Assembly: GCA_963780135.1 (NCBI GenBank)
Contig: CAWAAR010000003.1
Span: 4,622,849-4,686,848, forward strand
Length of the DNA stretch: 64,000 nt
Direction of reading: 5' to 3'
Source of the DNA: Clostridium_AM sp963780135
Lineage (GTDB): Bacteria; Bacillota; Clostridia; Clostridiales; Clostridiaceae
Below, in pieces: positions 1-8,511 of the stretch; position 1 is the stretch's first letter, and each line of letters begins with the position of its first letter. A program made the position numbers and the translations under genes. The notes below the pieces were generated by a model. The model saw only the letters and a list, made by a program, of their open reading frames with translations. It had not been told where the DNA came from and did not search any database.

Positions 1-186
1 TTTTCTTATGCTTGTATTATCAGCAGTAATTTTTACTTTCTTAACATCAGCTGTGCCATATGCTGAAGATTCCACTCCACCAATAGGCTGTGTTCTCTTC
101 TTCATCGCCTGATTTTGCTGAGCTGTACAGCCAAATAGTGAAAGTGAGAGTATACATATAGATAAAACACACATTTTCTTTTTCAC
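1..186 (-). CDS. Putative lipoprotein, N-terminal part (gene runs off the left edge)
   Basis: Sixty-two codons on the minus strand remain open to the window edge. The N-terminus is VKKKMCVLSICILSLSLFGC: a short basic stretch, a hydrophobic core and a lipobox ending in LFGC at residues 17-20, so lipid-anchoring to the membrane is expected. The mature part begins TAQQNQ and ends near KVKITADNTSIRK, which resembles the start of a bacterial SH3 domain, but too little is visible to be sure. The start is the GTG at 186, eight bases after an AAGGTG ribosome binding site at 195-200. An internal ATG at 174 is a weaker alternative. Function unknown beyond an envelope lipoprotein. Confidence 0.75.
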   Translation of the reverse strand, partial: MKKKMCVLSICILSLSLFGCTAQQNQAMKKRTQPIGGVESSAYGTADVKKVKITADNTSIRK

Positions 187-497
187 TAGATTTTCACCTT
201 ACTTTCTAATTTATATTGTTTAATGAACACTAATATTATTAGTAGATATTATGACTTTTATTTAGGTAAGTTTTTGATATAATAAATTAAAAAGTTAAAA
301 TTAATTTAATTTGCCTTTATAAAATTCATAAGCAAGGTTTGATTTATGATAGTAACATTGATTTTAAATAAATATATTGAATAGATAAAAAGATATTGTA
401 TTAATAATTGCTATTAATATTTTTAGAAAAGCTTGTCCTACAAATTAATTTTATGATATATAATAATTAAGTACAAAAAATAATTGGAGGTCACATA
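187..497. other. AT-rich intergenic region between divergent genes
   Basis: It contains the ribosome binding site of the lipoprotein (195-200, minus) and GGAGG at 486-490 before the pentapeptide-repeat gene. No open frame, hairpin terminator or RNA is recognisable in between. Promoters for both genes must lie here, but none is convincing enough to call. Confidence 0.5.
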
Positions 498-1151
498 ATG
501 GAAAGTAAGAAAATAAAATCTACAATTACACGCCCAAAATTACAAGAGGATTTAGGTTTAATTACCTTATCAGAAGAAAACATTATAGATAGAGAAGAGA
601 TATTTTCAGGAATAATTAGTAATTGTACTCTAGAAAATTACCATGTAGAGCATATATGCTTTAGCCAAATAATTTTTAGAAACGTTATATTTAAAGACAT
701 ATCCTTTAGAAATGTTGATTTAGTTGATGTGAAATTTGAAAATTGTGATTTGTCTAATGCTGATTTTATTGGAGCATCAGTGCATAGAGTGGAATTTTTA
801 AATTGTAAGCTTATGGGATTTAATTTATCAGAAGCTACTTTAAGAGATGTTCTTTTTAATAATTGCACTGGACAATATATGTTTTTAACTTTTTCAAAGT
901 GTAAAGAAGTAATGTTTAACCAGTGCCAATTACCTTCTGCAGACTTTCAAAATTGCACATTTTCTAAGGTTATCTTTAGAGATTCAGATTTGAGTAAGGC
1001 TCAAATGCGTTATACTAAACTTAAAGACATAGATTTTACAAGTTGTAATATTGAAGATCTTGCTGTAAATATACCTGATGTATTTGGAATTGTAGTTTCA
1101 CAAATACAAGCTATTTCTTTCTCTGCTTTATTAGGAATCATTGTTAAATAA
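498..1151 (+). CDS. Pentapeptide-repeat protein
   Basis: The protein has 217 residues. From about residue 35 to 195 it repeats the pattern A/C-(D/N)-(L/F)-x-x with a large residue in the centre of each repeat, for example FRNVIFKDISFRNVDLVDV and DLSNADFIGASVHRVEF. This is the signature of a right-handed quadrilateral beta-helix. Cysteine often takes the small-residue position (NCDLSNADF, NCKLMGFNL, QCQLPSADF). There is no signal peptide, so it is probably cytoplasmic. Some family members (Qnr, MfpA) mimic DNA and protect gyrase, but most have unknown roles, so no function is assigned. GGAGG sits eight bases before the ATG. It appears to be monocistronic. Confidence 0.85.
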   Translation: MESKKIKSTITRPKLQEDLGLITLSEENIIDREEIFSGIISNCTLENYHVEHICFSQIIFRNVIFKDISFRNVDLVDVKFENCDLSNADFIGASVHRVEFLNCKLMGFNLSEATLRDVLFNNCTGQYMFLTFSKCKEVMFNQCQLPSADFQNCTFSKVIFRDSDLSKAQMRYTKLKDIDFTSCNIEDLAVNIPDVFGIVVSQIQAISFSALLGIIVK

Positions 1152-1334
1152 TAACTAACATCTTTGACTTGTTATTTCTTTCATATTCCTAGTTTAAAAT
1201 TCTTTTCAATAGCTTAGTTTTAATTTATTATATATATTACATAAATATTTTAATAAATGTATTTACATATTTAAAATTAAAATTTATTATATAAATTAGA
1301 ATAATTGTATTAATCACACAAGGGAGTTGTTTAT

Positions 1335-1805
1335 ATGGAAGATACTGAAAATACAGAAAATGTTATTTCCTATAAAGGAGAACAGCTAGTATATAAAAGA
1401 GGTAAATCGAGAAAAATCGTATTAGAATCTGCGAGCGATTATTTAGAATTTAATGAGCTTCTGAAAAAAGAGCTGAATACATATAGAGAAAGGCGAATAT
1501 CAGATATTGATGAAATAATACTGTTAGTTAAAAACGTTTTGTCAATAACCTGTGAGGATGCAAATTTGGAATCTCTAAATTACTCAAATGATAAAGTACT
1601 TGTTATAGATTATAGTTTTAATCTTGAAAAAAGCCAAATTCATTTAGCTTTAATTAAGGATTCAGAAATTTGTAAAAAGACTATATCCTTTGGAAAATGT
1701 TCTGGTACATATATATGTACTCATAAAATAAAAAATTCCAAATTATTGAGTATGGCTATTCCTTATTCAAACATCCCAGGATACACCATAAATATAATTT
1801 ATTAA
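1335..1805 (+). CDS. Hypothetical protein, 156 aa
   Basis: I do not recognise the family. The protein is soluble-looking, with no signal peptide or membrane segment. Residues 1-60 are charged and likely helical; residues 65-156 alternate hydrophobic residues in a way that suggests beta strands (KVLVIDYSFNL, SQIHLALIKD), and three cysteines lie at roughly 112-127 (EICKK, FGKCSGTYICT). AAGGGAG about nine bases before the ATG supports the start. It stands alone between the pentapeptide-repeat gene and the helicase, both in the same direction, with AT-rich gaps of about 180 and 150 bp. Confidence 0.7.
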   Translation: MEDTENTENVISYKGEQLVYKRGKSRKIVLESASDYLEFNELLKKELNTYRERRISDIDEIILLVKNVLSITCEDANLESLNYSNDKVLVIDYSFNLEKSQIHLALIKDSEICKKTISFGKCSGTYICTHKIKNSKLLSMAIPYSNIPGYTINIIY

Positions 1806-1955
1806 AACTTGCTGATATTTCCTATTTTCAAAATACTTGCTGGCTAATAAAGATTAATTTCAAAGCTTTATATTAGTATTAATTGCAGCAGTATGATATT
1901 ATTAATTGACTTAAATAAATAAAAAATAAAAGCTAGTAATGAAAGGTATGAGAAA

Positions 1956-3065
1956 ATGGATTTTAAAGAACTAGGACTTACCGAAAATATAATAAATGTA
2001 TTAAAACGTACAGGTATTACTGAACCAACACCTATTCAACAAGAGAGTATTGGATTTATTAAAGAAGGAAAAGATGTTATAGCTGAAGCACAAACTGGTA
2101 CAGGAAAAACCCTTGCTTTTTTGCTTCCTATTTTTGAAAATATATCACTTGATATAAATGCAACTCAAGCATTAATTGTATCTCCTACAAGAGAACTTGC
2201 TATTCAAATAACTGAAGAAGCTCTAAAACTTAAAGAAGCTAAAGATATAAATATTTTGGCAGCCTACGGTGGAAAAGATATAGGTTCCCAGTTAAAAAAA
2301 CTCAAAGGAAGCATTCACCTAATTATTGCAACTCCAGGTAGACTTTTAGACCATCTTCGTAGAAAAACTGTGGATCTTAGCAAATTAAAAACATTAGTAT
2401 TAGATGAAGCAGATCAAATGCTGCTTATGGGATTTAAAAATGATGTGGAAGATATAATAAAGGAAACCTCTAAAAAACGTCAAACATTGTGTTTCTCTGC
2501 AACTATGAATTCTGATGTCAAAAAATTAGCTTATAGATATATGAATGATCCTTTAGTGGTTGCTATAAAAAAAGAAGAAGTTACACTTAATAATATTAAA
2601 CAATTTGTAATAGAAACTACAGATAGAAGAAAAAAAGATGCATTATGTAATATTTTAAACCAAGATAATCCATTTATGGCTATTATATTTTGTAGAACTA
2701 AAAGAAGAGTAGATGATCTTGAAATGGGACTTCATCAACGTGGATATAATTGCAAAAAACTTCATAGTGATATACTTCAATCAAAACGTGAAAGAATAAT
2801 GAAATCTTTTAGGAATGCAGATATTCAGTATTTAATTGCTACAGATGTAGCAGCTAGAGGATTAGATGTAAGTGGAGTTAGCCATATATATAATTATGAC
2901 ATTCCAGAAAGTGTAGAGTCATATATACATCGTATTGGTAGGACAGGAAGGGCTGGTGAAGACGGCTGTACTTGTCTATTTGTAGATCCAAAGGATAAAA
3001 GGGCTTTAGATGAAATAGAAAAAGCTATAAAAATTAAGATACCTAGAAGAGAGTTAAGCAAATAA
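1956..3065 (+). CDS. DEAD-box ATP-dependent RNA helicase
   Basis: An ATP-dependent RNA unwinding or remodelling enzyme of the cytoplasm, with roles typically in ribosome assembly or cold-related mRNA turnover. All core motifs are visible: Q motif around residues 3-28, Walker A AQTGTGKT (45-52), PTRELA (77-82), TPGR (126-129), DEAD (150-153), SAT (181-183), and in the second domain ATDVAARGLD and HRIGRTGR. At 369 residues it is a minimal two-domain helicase that stops soon after the last motif, lacking the C-terminal RNA-binding extensions of CshA or DbpA. Its exact substrate therefore cannot be read. GAAAGG precedes the ATG. A terminator follows at 3106. Confidence 0.95.
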   Translation: MDFKELGLTENIINVLKRTGITEPTPIQQESIGFIKEGKDVIAEAQTGTGKTLAFLLPIFENISLDINATQALIVSPTRELAIQITEEALKLKEAKDINILAAYGGKDIGSQLKKLKGSIHLIIATPGRLLDHLRRKTVDLSKLKTLVLDEADQMLLMGFKNDVEDIIKETSKKRQTLCFSATMNSDVKKLAYRYMNDPLVVAIKKEEVTLNNIKQFVIETTDRRKKDALCNILNQDNPFMAIIFCRTKRRVDDLEMGLHQRGYNCKKLHSDILQSKRERIMKSFRNADIQYLIATDVAARGLDVSGVSHIYNYDIPESVESYIHRIGRTGRAGEDGCTCLFVDPKDKRALDEIEKAIKIKIPRRELSK

Positions 3066-3105
3066 AGTAATTGCAATTTTTAGCTGGATTCTTCTTATAC
3101 CATAG

Positions 3106-3129
3106 ATGGGGCGTTTATGCCCCATTTTT
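3106..3129 (+). terminator. Rho-independent terminator of the helicase gene
   Basis: A perfect stem ATGGGGC/GCCCCAT with a six-base loop is followed by a T-run, 40 bases after the helicase stop codon. Confidence 0.85.
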
Positions 3130-3149
3130 AATATTTTAAATAATGCATA

Positions 3150-3163
3150 AAGAATCACTTGAT
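3150..3163 (-). repeat. Short match to the 5' end of the CTTAG-type structured element
   Basis: On the minus strand this reads ATCAAGTGATTCTT, identical to the first 14 bases of the two long copies at 41121 and 44334. The similarity ends there. It may be a remnant; it lies about 80 bases downstream of the CWB2/DUF5050 stop codon. Confidence 0.35.
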
Positions 3164-3240
3164 CTAAAATCCATTTACAACTCTATATTTCTTAACAATG
3201 TAAGTTAACATTTATCCATTAAATACATTCTTGTGCCTCA

Positions 3241-5073
3241 CTAAGAATCATAATCACCCATTAGCTTATCATCCGTACCATCTATTCTCATTTTATATGG
3301 ATACATATATTCATGACCCTGTACAACATAATATATCCAGCCATTAGAAATTCGCAGATATCTTCCTCCTTCAAATTTTGTTATTTCTGTATCTCCACTT
3401 CCATCAATTTTAACTTTATGTAAGAAATTACTGTCTGGAGTAATATAATAAATCCAATCATTAAATATATCAAATCCGACATGATCGGTATCTGCTATTT
3501 TAGTTTTCCCTGTTCCATCCATGTTCATTTTATTCAAATGCATATTATGATCATCTGTTGAAGTATTGAAGTACAGCTCATTTTTATACACTTTCAAATC
3601 TACTATACCATATGCAGAAGATATTTGAGCCTTATCAGTTCCATCAATTTTCATTTTACATATTTGGGATTGTTCTGTATAATATATGTAATTATCATCA
3701 ATATCAACTGCTTCAATTTGAATATTAACTTTATTATTGCCATCACTGTCCATTATAGTAAAACCTTTATCTGTGGCATAGTAAATTTTGTTATTTATTA
3801 CTTTAAACCACTTACAATTTTCATCATTCAATTTTTTTTCACTTGTACCATCATTTTTTATCTTGTACAAATGAGGCTCATCAAAAGAGTTATTATCCCT
3901 TTCTACATGATCATCTGATATAAAATAAATCCAATCTCCTACTACAGTAATTTGAGATGCCCATCTATCACTTAACTTCTGTATTGAATTCCCATCTACC
4001 TTACATTTAGAAAGCTTAGTAGTTTTATATTTATCAGAAAAATAATAAACCCATTCACCCTGTCTTACACTTAAAACATCCTTGGGCAAACCAATAATTT
4101 CGTTAACATCTGGATAAATAATTTTATTAACTAATTTATCAGAAACAGCACCTTGTCCTCCCAATATTTTAATATTATTTTCTGAAGGTAATTTATCAAA
4201 TGCAAACTTTTTTGTCGGATTACCTGCATAATCACTTATCAGTAGAACACAAGTAGAACTTTTAGCTGCCAAAGCTGAGCCTGCTAAAGCATCAGGAAAG
4301 TTTTCTCCACTAGATAAATAAATAGTATTAAAATTCAAGTCACTTGCAAACCTGTTTAATACAGCAGCATTTGTATCATATCTGCTGTCACCATATAATC
4401 TTTCAGCCTTTGGTAACTTACTTAAAGTTTCATCACTTACTACATCATTTCCACCAACCACATAACTGTTAGTTATATTTTTATCTTTTATATAATTGCT
4501 AGCACTATCTGGTAACTTTCCTCCTGATGTAAGTATTATAGGCATAGACTTTTGTGCTGCAATTGGAGCTATAGACATTGCATCCGGAAAATTTTCACCC
4601 GATGCAACAGCTATTTCTTTAACATTACCTAATTGCTCTGCCACCTTAACTGCTGTTTCATATCTATCTTGTCCATATAATCTGGTATTTTTAATATTTA
4701 ATTCATTTAATGTGTCTTCTGCAGCTTTTGATATTACTCCTTTTCCACCTATAATAAATGCTTGCTTTACATTTAATCTCTTTAATTCAGTTTTTACTCG
4801 GTTATCCAAACCTTTTCCTGAGTTAAGCAGTATGGGCGCATTATATTTTTTTGCCAGAGGTGCCGCACTTAAAGCATCTGGGAAATTTTCTCCATTAGTT
4901 AAAATTGCATATTCTGACCCATCATTCCAACCACTTTTCGATGCTTCTATGGCGGTATCATATCTGTCCTTACCCCATATACGTTGAGGTTCACCATCTG
5001 CCATGACTTTTGTTGTTATAGAAAATATTATTCCTACAGTAACTACTATACTCAGTACTCTATTTATAAACAT
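3241..5073 (-). CDS. Secreted cell-wall protein: three CWB2 repeats plus DUF5050 domain
   Basis: An exported surface protein of 610 residues. The N-terminus MFINRVLSIVVTVGIIFS is a signal peptide. Residues ~30-320 hold three CWB2 modules (RIWGKDRYDTA, RLYGQDRYETA, RLYGDSRYDTN, each with a following GENFPDA). Such modules anchor clostridial proteins non-covalently to anionic wall polymers. The C-terminal ~280 residues repeat D-x-W-I-Y-Y/F units (DWIYFISD, DNYIYYTE, NGWIYYVV), typical of DUF5050, a propeller-like domain of unknown ligand. The ATG at 5073 was chosen because GGAG lies eight bases upstream; the in-frame start at 5094 has no binding site. The gene is monocistronic. Confidence 0.9.
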   Translation of the reverse strand: MFINRVLSIVVTVGIIFSITTKVMADGEPQRIWGKDRYDTAIEASKSGWNDGSEYAILTNGENFPDALSAAPLAKKYNAPILLNSGKGLDNRVKTELKRLNVKQAFIIGGKGVISKAAEDTLNELNIKNTRLYGQDRYETAVKVAEQLGNVKEIAVASGENFPDAMSIAPIAAQKSMPIILTSGGKLPDSASNYIKDKNITNSYVVGGNDVVSDETLSKLPKAERLYGDSRYDTNAAVLNRFASDLNFNTIYLSSGENFPDALAGSALAAKSSTCVLLISDYAGNPTKKFAFDKLPSENNIKILGGQGAVSDKLVNKIIYPDVNEIIGLPKDVLSVRQGEWVYYFSDKYKTTKLSKCKVDGNSIQKLSDRWASQITVVGDWIYFISDDHVERDNNSFDEPHLYKIKNDGTSEKKLNDENCKWFKVINNKIYYATDKGFTIMDSDGNNKVNIQIEAVDIDDNYIYYTEQSQICKMKIDGTDKAQISSAYGIVDLKVYKNELYFNTSTDDHNMHLNKMNMDGTGKTKIADTDHVGFDIFNDWIYYITPDSNFLHKVKIDGSGDTEITKFEGGRYLRISNGWIYYVVQGHEYMYPYKMRIDGTDDKLMGDYDS

Positions 5074-5319
5074 ATTTTCATCTCCAATACGCATACTTTA
5101 CAGTTATATTATCCCAACTAATCACAAAACAGTCAATAACTTATTTTATTAATATAACAATACTGACTTATGATTTTTATGCTATAATTCCTATATGTGA
5201 TAATTTAATCAATAATAACACCACTTATATATGTATATAGGCTTCACCTACTTATATTGTGGTAAAATATAATTTGTTTTAAAATCATCATATTAAAATA
5301 ACGGATTAGAGGTGTTACT

Positions 5320-5553
5320 ATGACAAATGAAGAATTGTATAAACGTATAATGGTTATGCCAAGTGTTAAAAATGCAGTGGCCTTTATAAATGATTCAGAT
5401 ATAACTAAATCTGACTTAACTAAACTATGTAAAAAATATAACATAATCATAGAAATTAAAGTTACCAAAGAAAAAATGATTGATATATTTGTTAACTCTA
5501 CACTTGGTGTGAAATTAAAAAAGAAATCTGCTAATAAATATAGTACTAAATAA
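5320..5553 (+). CDS. Small hypothetical protein, 77 aa
   Basis: The protein begins MTNEELYKRIMVMPSV and is basic towards its end (KLKKKSANKYSTK). Residues 30-70 look like two helices around a short loop, which could be a nucleic-acid-binding helix-loop-helix, but no family is recognised. A good GAGGTG ribosome binding site lies eight bases before the ATG, and a strong terminator follows at 5674. It is therefore a complete transcription unit rather than a chance frame. Confidence 0.65.
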   Translation: MTNEELYKRIMVMPSVKNAVAFINDSDITKSDLTKLCKKYNIIIEIKVTKEKMIDIFVNSTLGVKLKKKSANKYSTK

Positions 5554-5673
5554 ACTGGTGTTTGACTTCAATCCAAGAACAATATACTGTGAACTTTATT
5601 TTCTAAATTACTTTTATAAAAATCTAAAATTCTTGATAAAACACATAATATCCACAATGATGCTTATAAAATT

Positions 5674-5720
5674 AAACCAGGTATTACTATTATTAAATTA
5701 CCTGGTTTAAAGTTTTTTAT
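5674..5720 (+). terminator. Terminator after the 77-aa gene
   Basis: A perfect ten-base stem AAACCAGGTA/TACCTGGTTT with a 15-base loop is followed by a T-run at 5712-5719 on the plus strand. It may also stop transcripts of the convergent EamA gene. Confidence 0.8.
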
Positions 5721-5745
5721 ACTATAGACCTAATCTTTAGTTTTT

Positions 5746-6681
5746 TTATCCAATCATTTTTTCCCTAGCCTTATCTGTTTTTACAATCTTTGATGAAGTT
5801 TTAGAAGTTTGAACCAGAAAAACCCCTCCTAATATTATAAATATAGACAAAATTGTACTAGACATAATAGGTTCACCTAATATTGCAACTCCAAGTAGCA
5901 CTGCTACCATTGGATTTACATAAGCATAAGTACTAGCTTTAGCTGATGGCCATTTCTTTAATATGTATATATAACAGCTATATCCTATGAGAGAGCCAAA
6001 TACAATTAAATAAGCAGTTGCTGCAACCCCTTTAAAGCTCATATGTATCCTTGAAAACTCTCCAATGAACATTGACACTGCAAGTAATACAATTGATGCT
6101 GCTAACATTTGAATACCTATATGAGTTATAATGTTTCCTGAAGCTTTAAAAGTTTGAGAATAAATAGAACCCACTGCCCACATAAAAGTTGAAAATAATA
6201 TAACAAGACTATATTTTATATCAAACTGAGCTACACTTGAATGAGATGTTATCAATATAATAACTCCACCAAACCCTAATAGAAGACCAATAAATCCCCT
6301 CACATTTATTTTTTTACCCCATATTAAAAATTCTATTACTGCCATGAACAAAGGAAGTGTTGCTACTAAAATTGCAGCTATACTTGAAGGTACTACTTGT
6401 TCTGCCCATACCATTAACCCGTTACATACAAATAATAATAATATACCAACTGTGGATATTTTTCTTACCTCCGTAAATGTCTTAGGAAATTCCATTCTCT
6501 TTATATATGCAAAAACTAATACTAAGCTTCCTGCTACTAAAAATCTTATTCCTGCAAAAAACATAGGTGGCAATTCACCAACTCCAATACGTATTGCAAG
6601 ATACGTAGATCCCCAAAAAATACAAACAGCAATATATGCTAAAATTTCTTTTATTTTCTCAGCTTTCATATTTGAATTCAA
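5746..6681 (-). CDS. EamA-family (DMT superfamily) exporter
   Basis: A membrane transporter of about 311 residues with ten predicted helices in two homologous halves. The first half starts AYIAVCIFWGSTYLAIRIG with the typical FWGSTY motif; the second half carries YAYVNPMVAVLLGVAILGEP, the conserved proline/glutamate end of EamA proteins. Related proteins export amino acids, purines or other metabolites; the substrate cannot be read. I prefer the TTG at 6681, six bases after GGAGGAG, over the in-frame TTG at 6735, which has no clear binding site. An ATG at 6669 is also possible. Monocistronic. Confidence 0.88.
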   Translation of the reverse strand: MNSNMKAEKIKEILAYIAVCIFWGSTYLAIRIGVGELPPMFFAGIRFLVAGSLVLVFAYIKRMEFPKTFTEVRKISTVGILLLFVCNGLMVWAEQVVPSSIAAILVATLPLFMAVIEFLIWGKKINVRGFIGLLLGFGGVIILITSHSSVAQFDIKYSLVILFSTFMWAVGSIYSQTFKASGNIITHIGIQMLAASIVLLAVSMFIGEFSRIHMSFKGVAATAYLIVFGSLIGYSCYIYILKKWPSAKASTYAYVNPMVAVLLGVAILGEPIMSSTILSIFIILGGVFLVQTSKTSSKIVKTDKAREKMIG

Positions 6682-7121
6682 TAATATCTCCTCCTTACTT
6701 ATATATCCCTTAACTAATTCAACAATTTTCTTCAACCTATTTTAACGTATACTCTGAGGTATAATTATAATTTAGAAGAAGATTTTTCCATTATGACTAT
6801 TTGCTCTAATTTCCTTACATTTATACGACTACTGCCGTTTCTCCCCCCATCTTATATAATGTTTTGATGCTTTGAAATCATTTTTTAGTGAATCTTGCCA
6901 TCAAAAATACTATCTAGCGTTTTCACTAAGCGCTTTCTCTTTAAATTAGATAAGTGCCAAATACTCCATTAAGTATACTTTTTTATTGTCAGATTTTCAA
7001 TAACACACTTTTTTGTATTATAGTATTATTAAAGTAACTTAGAAACGGTTCTTAAAAAAACACCAGTGATTGATTTACATATCACATCTATGATAAACTT
7101 GTGCAGAAGAGAGGTGTTGTA
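6682..7121. other. Intergenic region between the divergent EamA and NUDIX genes
   Basis: AT-rich with no conserved open frame. It must carry divergent promoters. Apart from the ribosome binding sites GGAGGAG (about 6688, minus) and GAGGTG (7111-7116, plus), nothing is clear enough to call. Confidence 0.4.
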
Positions 7122-7520
7122 ATGAAAAAGGTTATAAAAGTTGTTGGGGCTGTTGTAGAAAATGAAAATAATGAAATATTATGTGCTCTTCGCTCTCCAA
7201 TTATGTCTCTTCCAAACAATTGGGAATTTCCTGGTGGTAAGGTAGAGAAAGATGAAAACTTGAAACAAGCTATAGAAAGAGAAATAAAAGAGGAATTAGA
7301 TTGTACTGTTGAATCTTGCAGTGTCTTCAATGAAAACACTCACGAATATGATAATGTTATAGTAAGTTTAACCACCATTAAATGTAAAGTAATTTCTGGT
7401 ATGCCTACTGCTAATGAACATTCTAAACTAATATGGTTAAAGAGAGAAAATTTACTTTCATTGAATTGGGCCCCTGCAGATTTACCTGCAGTTAAAGAAC
7501 TGTGCTCAGAAAAGATATAG
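7122..7520 (+). CDS. NUDIX hydrolase, MutT/CTP pyrophosphohydrolase-like
   Basis: A 132-residue pyrophosphohydrolase of nucleoside triphosphates or related compounds. The Nudix box is complete: GGKVEKDE, seven residues, then REIKEEL, matching G-x5-E-x7-R-E-U-x-E-E. The protein begins MKKVIKVVGAVVEN and ends in the short ELC tail typical of MutT-like sanitising enzymes. Likely substrates are oxidised or unusual nucleotides such as 8-oxo-dGTP or modified CTP; which one is not determinable. The ATG at 7122 follows GAGGTG by five bases; the in-frame GTG at 7101 would start upstream of that site. The stop codon lies in the stem of the following terminator. Confidence 0.88.
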   Translation: MKKVIKVVGAVVENENNEILCALRSPIMSLPNNWEFPGGKVEKDENLKQAIEREIKEELDCTVESCSVFNENTHEYDNVIVSLTTIKCKVISGMPTANEHSKLIWLKRENLLSLNWAPADLPAVKELCSEKI

Positions 7521-7541
7521 CTTTAAGTCTATATCTTTTTA
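7512..7541 (+). terminator. Terminator overlapping the NUDIX stop codon
   Basis: AAGATATAG and CTATATCTT form a nine-base stem around an eight-base loop, followed by TTT. The left arm contains the TAG stop codon. Confidence 0.75.
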
Positions 7542-7673
7542 ATTGTATTCTACTTGCATAAAGTAACTTAATTACTTAAGATAATATTACATAAAAATAA
7601 TTATCAAGTTTTACAATCATACACACAATAGTTTTCGAAAAAATCACTTATATCGTTTAAAGGAGGTAGCAAA

Positions 7674-8441
7674 ATGATTTATCCACTATTTATATGCCAT
7701 GGAGGTCCAACTCTTGTCACAGATAACAATGAATTTACAGCTTTTCTCAAAAAATTAGGAGCTAAAATTAAACCTAAAGCTATCGTTGTATTTTCAGCTC
7801 ACTATGAAAGCGATGTAACTTCTATATCCTCTATTTCTGGAACTTATGAAATGATTTATGATTTTTATGGATTTCCTAAAGAGCTTTATTCTATAAAATA
7901 CCCTGCTAAAGGTTCTACTGAAATAGCTTCTAAAATTCATAAATCTCTTGAAGATCATGGAATCAAAGCTAAATTAGATACACAAAGAGGTTTAGATCAT
8001 GGTACTTGGGTTTTACTAAAAATTATGTATCCAGAAGCTAATTTACCTGTGATTCAAATTTCAGTTAATCCCAATTTGCCTATGAAAGAACAATATGCAA
8101 TTGGAAATGCATTAAAATATCTAGGAAAAGAAGACATTTTAGTAATTGGAAGTGGCGCTACAGTTCATAATCTGTCTACTATAAATTGGAAGGCCACTGA
8201 AACTTCGCCTTGGGCTTTAGAATTTGATAACTGGCTTATAGAAAAATTAGAAAACAATGATATTGAATCTTTATTTTTGTACAGTAAACTTGCTCCTTAT
8301 GCAAAACATGCTATACCTAGAGAAGAACATTTAGCTCCTTTATTTATAGCTATGGGAAGTAGCCCTTCACTCAATAATCCAAAACTTCTTCACAGAAGCT
8401 ACGATTATGGAACTTTAAGTTACATCTGCCTTGAATTTTAG
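7674..8441 (+). CDS. Class III extradiol ring-cleavage dioxygenase, DODA/YgiD type (LigB family)
   Basis: A 255-residue metalloenzyme that, in characterised relatives, opens catechol rings such as DOPA with a non-haem Fe or Zn site. Visible family features: CHGGPTLV near the N-terminus with metal-ligand His 9, FSAHYES (second His), RGLDHGTWVLLK (third His region) and the late PREEHLAPLF motif with the catalytic His. Length is normal for the single-domain LigB group. Clostridia are anaerobes, so an oxygen-dependent physiological role is doubtful, and the natural substrate is unknown. AAAGGAGG seven bases before the ATG is a strong site. A terminator follows. Confidence 0.9.
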   Translation: MIYPLFICHGGPTLVTDNNEFTAFLKKLGAKIKPKAIVVFSAHYESDVTSISSISGTYEMIYDFYGFPKELYSIKYPAKGSTEIASKIHKSLEDHGIKAKLDTQRGLDHGTWVLLKIMYPEANLPVIQISVNPNLPMKEQYAIGNALKYLGKEDILVIGSGATVHNLSTINWKATETSPWALEFDNWLIEKLENNDIESLFLYSKLAPYAKHAIPREEHLAPLFIAMGSSPSLNNPKLLHRSYDYGTLSYICLEF

Positions 8442-8459
8442 ATAGTCTTTAACTAAATG

Positions 8460-8493
8460 AGAACAGTGCTTTAATAAGTACACTGTTCTCTAT
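8460..8493. terminator. Bidirectional terminator between dioxygenase and chemoreceptor
   Basis: GAGAACAGTG and CACTGTTCTC form a perfect ten-base stem with a T-rich tail on the plus side. It separates two convergent genes and probably serves both. Confidence 0.8.
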
Positions 8494-8511
8494 TATTCTA
8501 TTTTAATCTTT

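Noticed and set aside
5244..5468. Minus-strand frame opposite the 77-aa gene
   Set aside because: It is a shadow of the plus-strand gene, which has the ribosome binding site and terminator.
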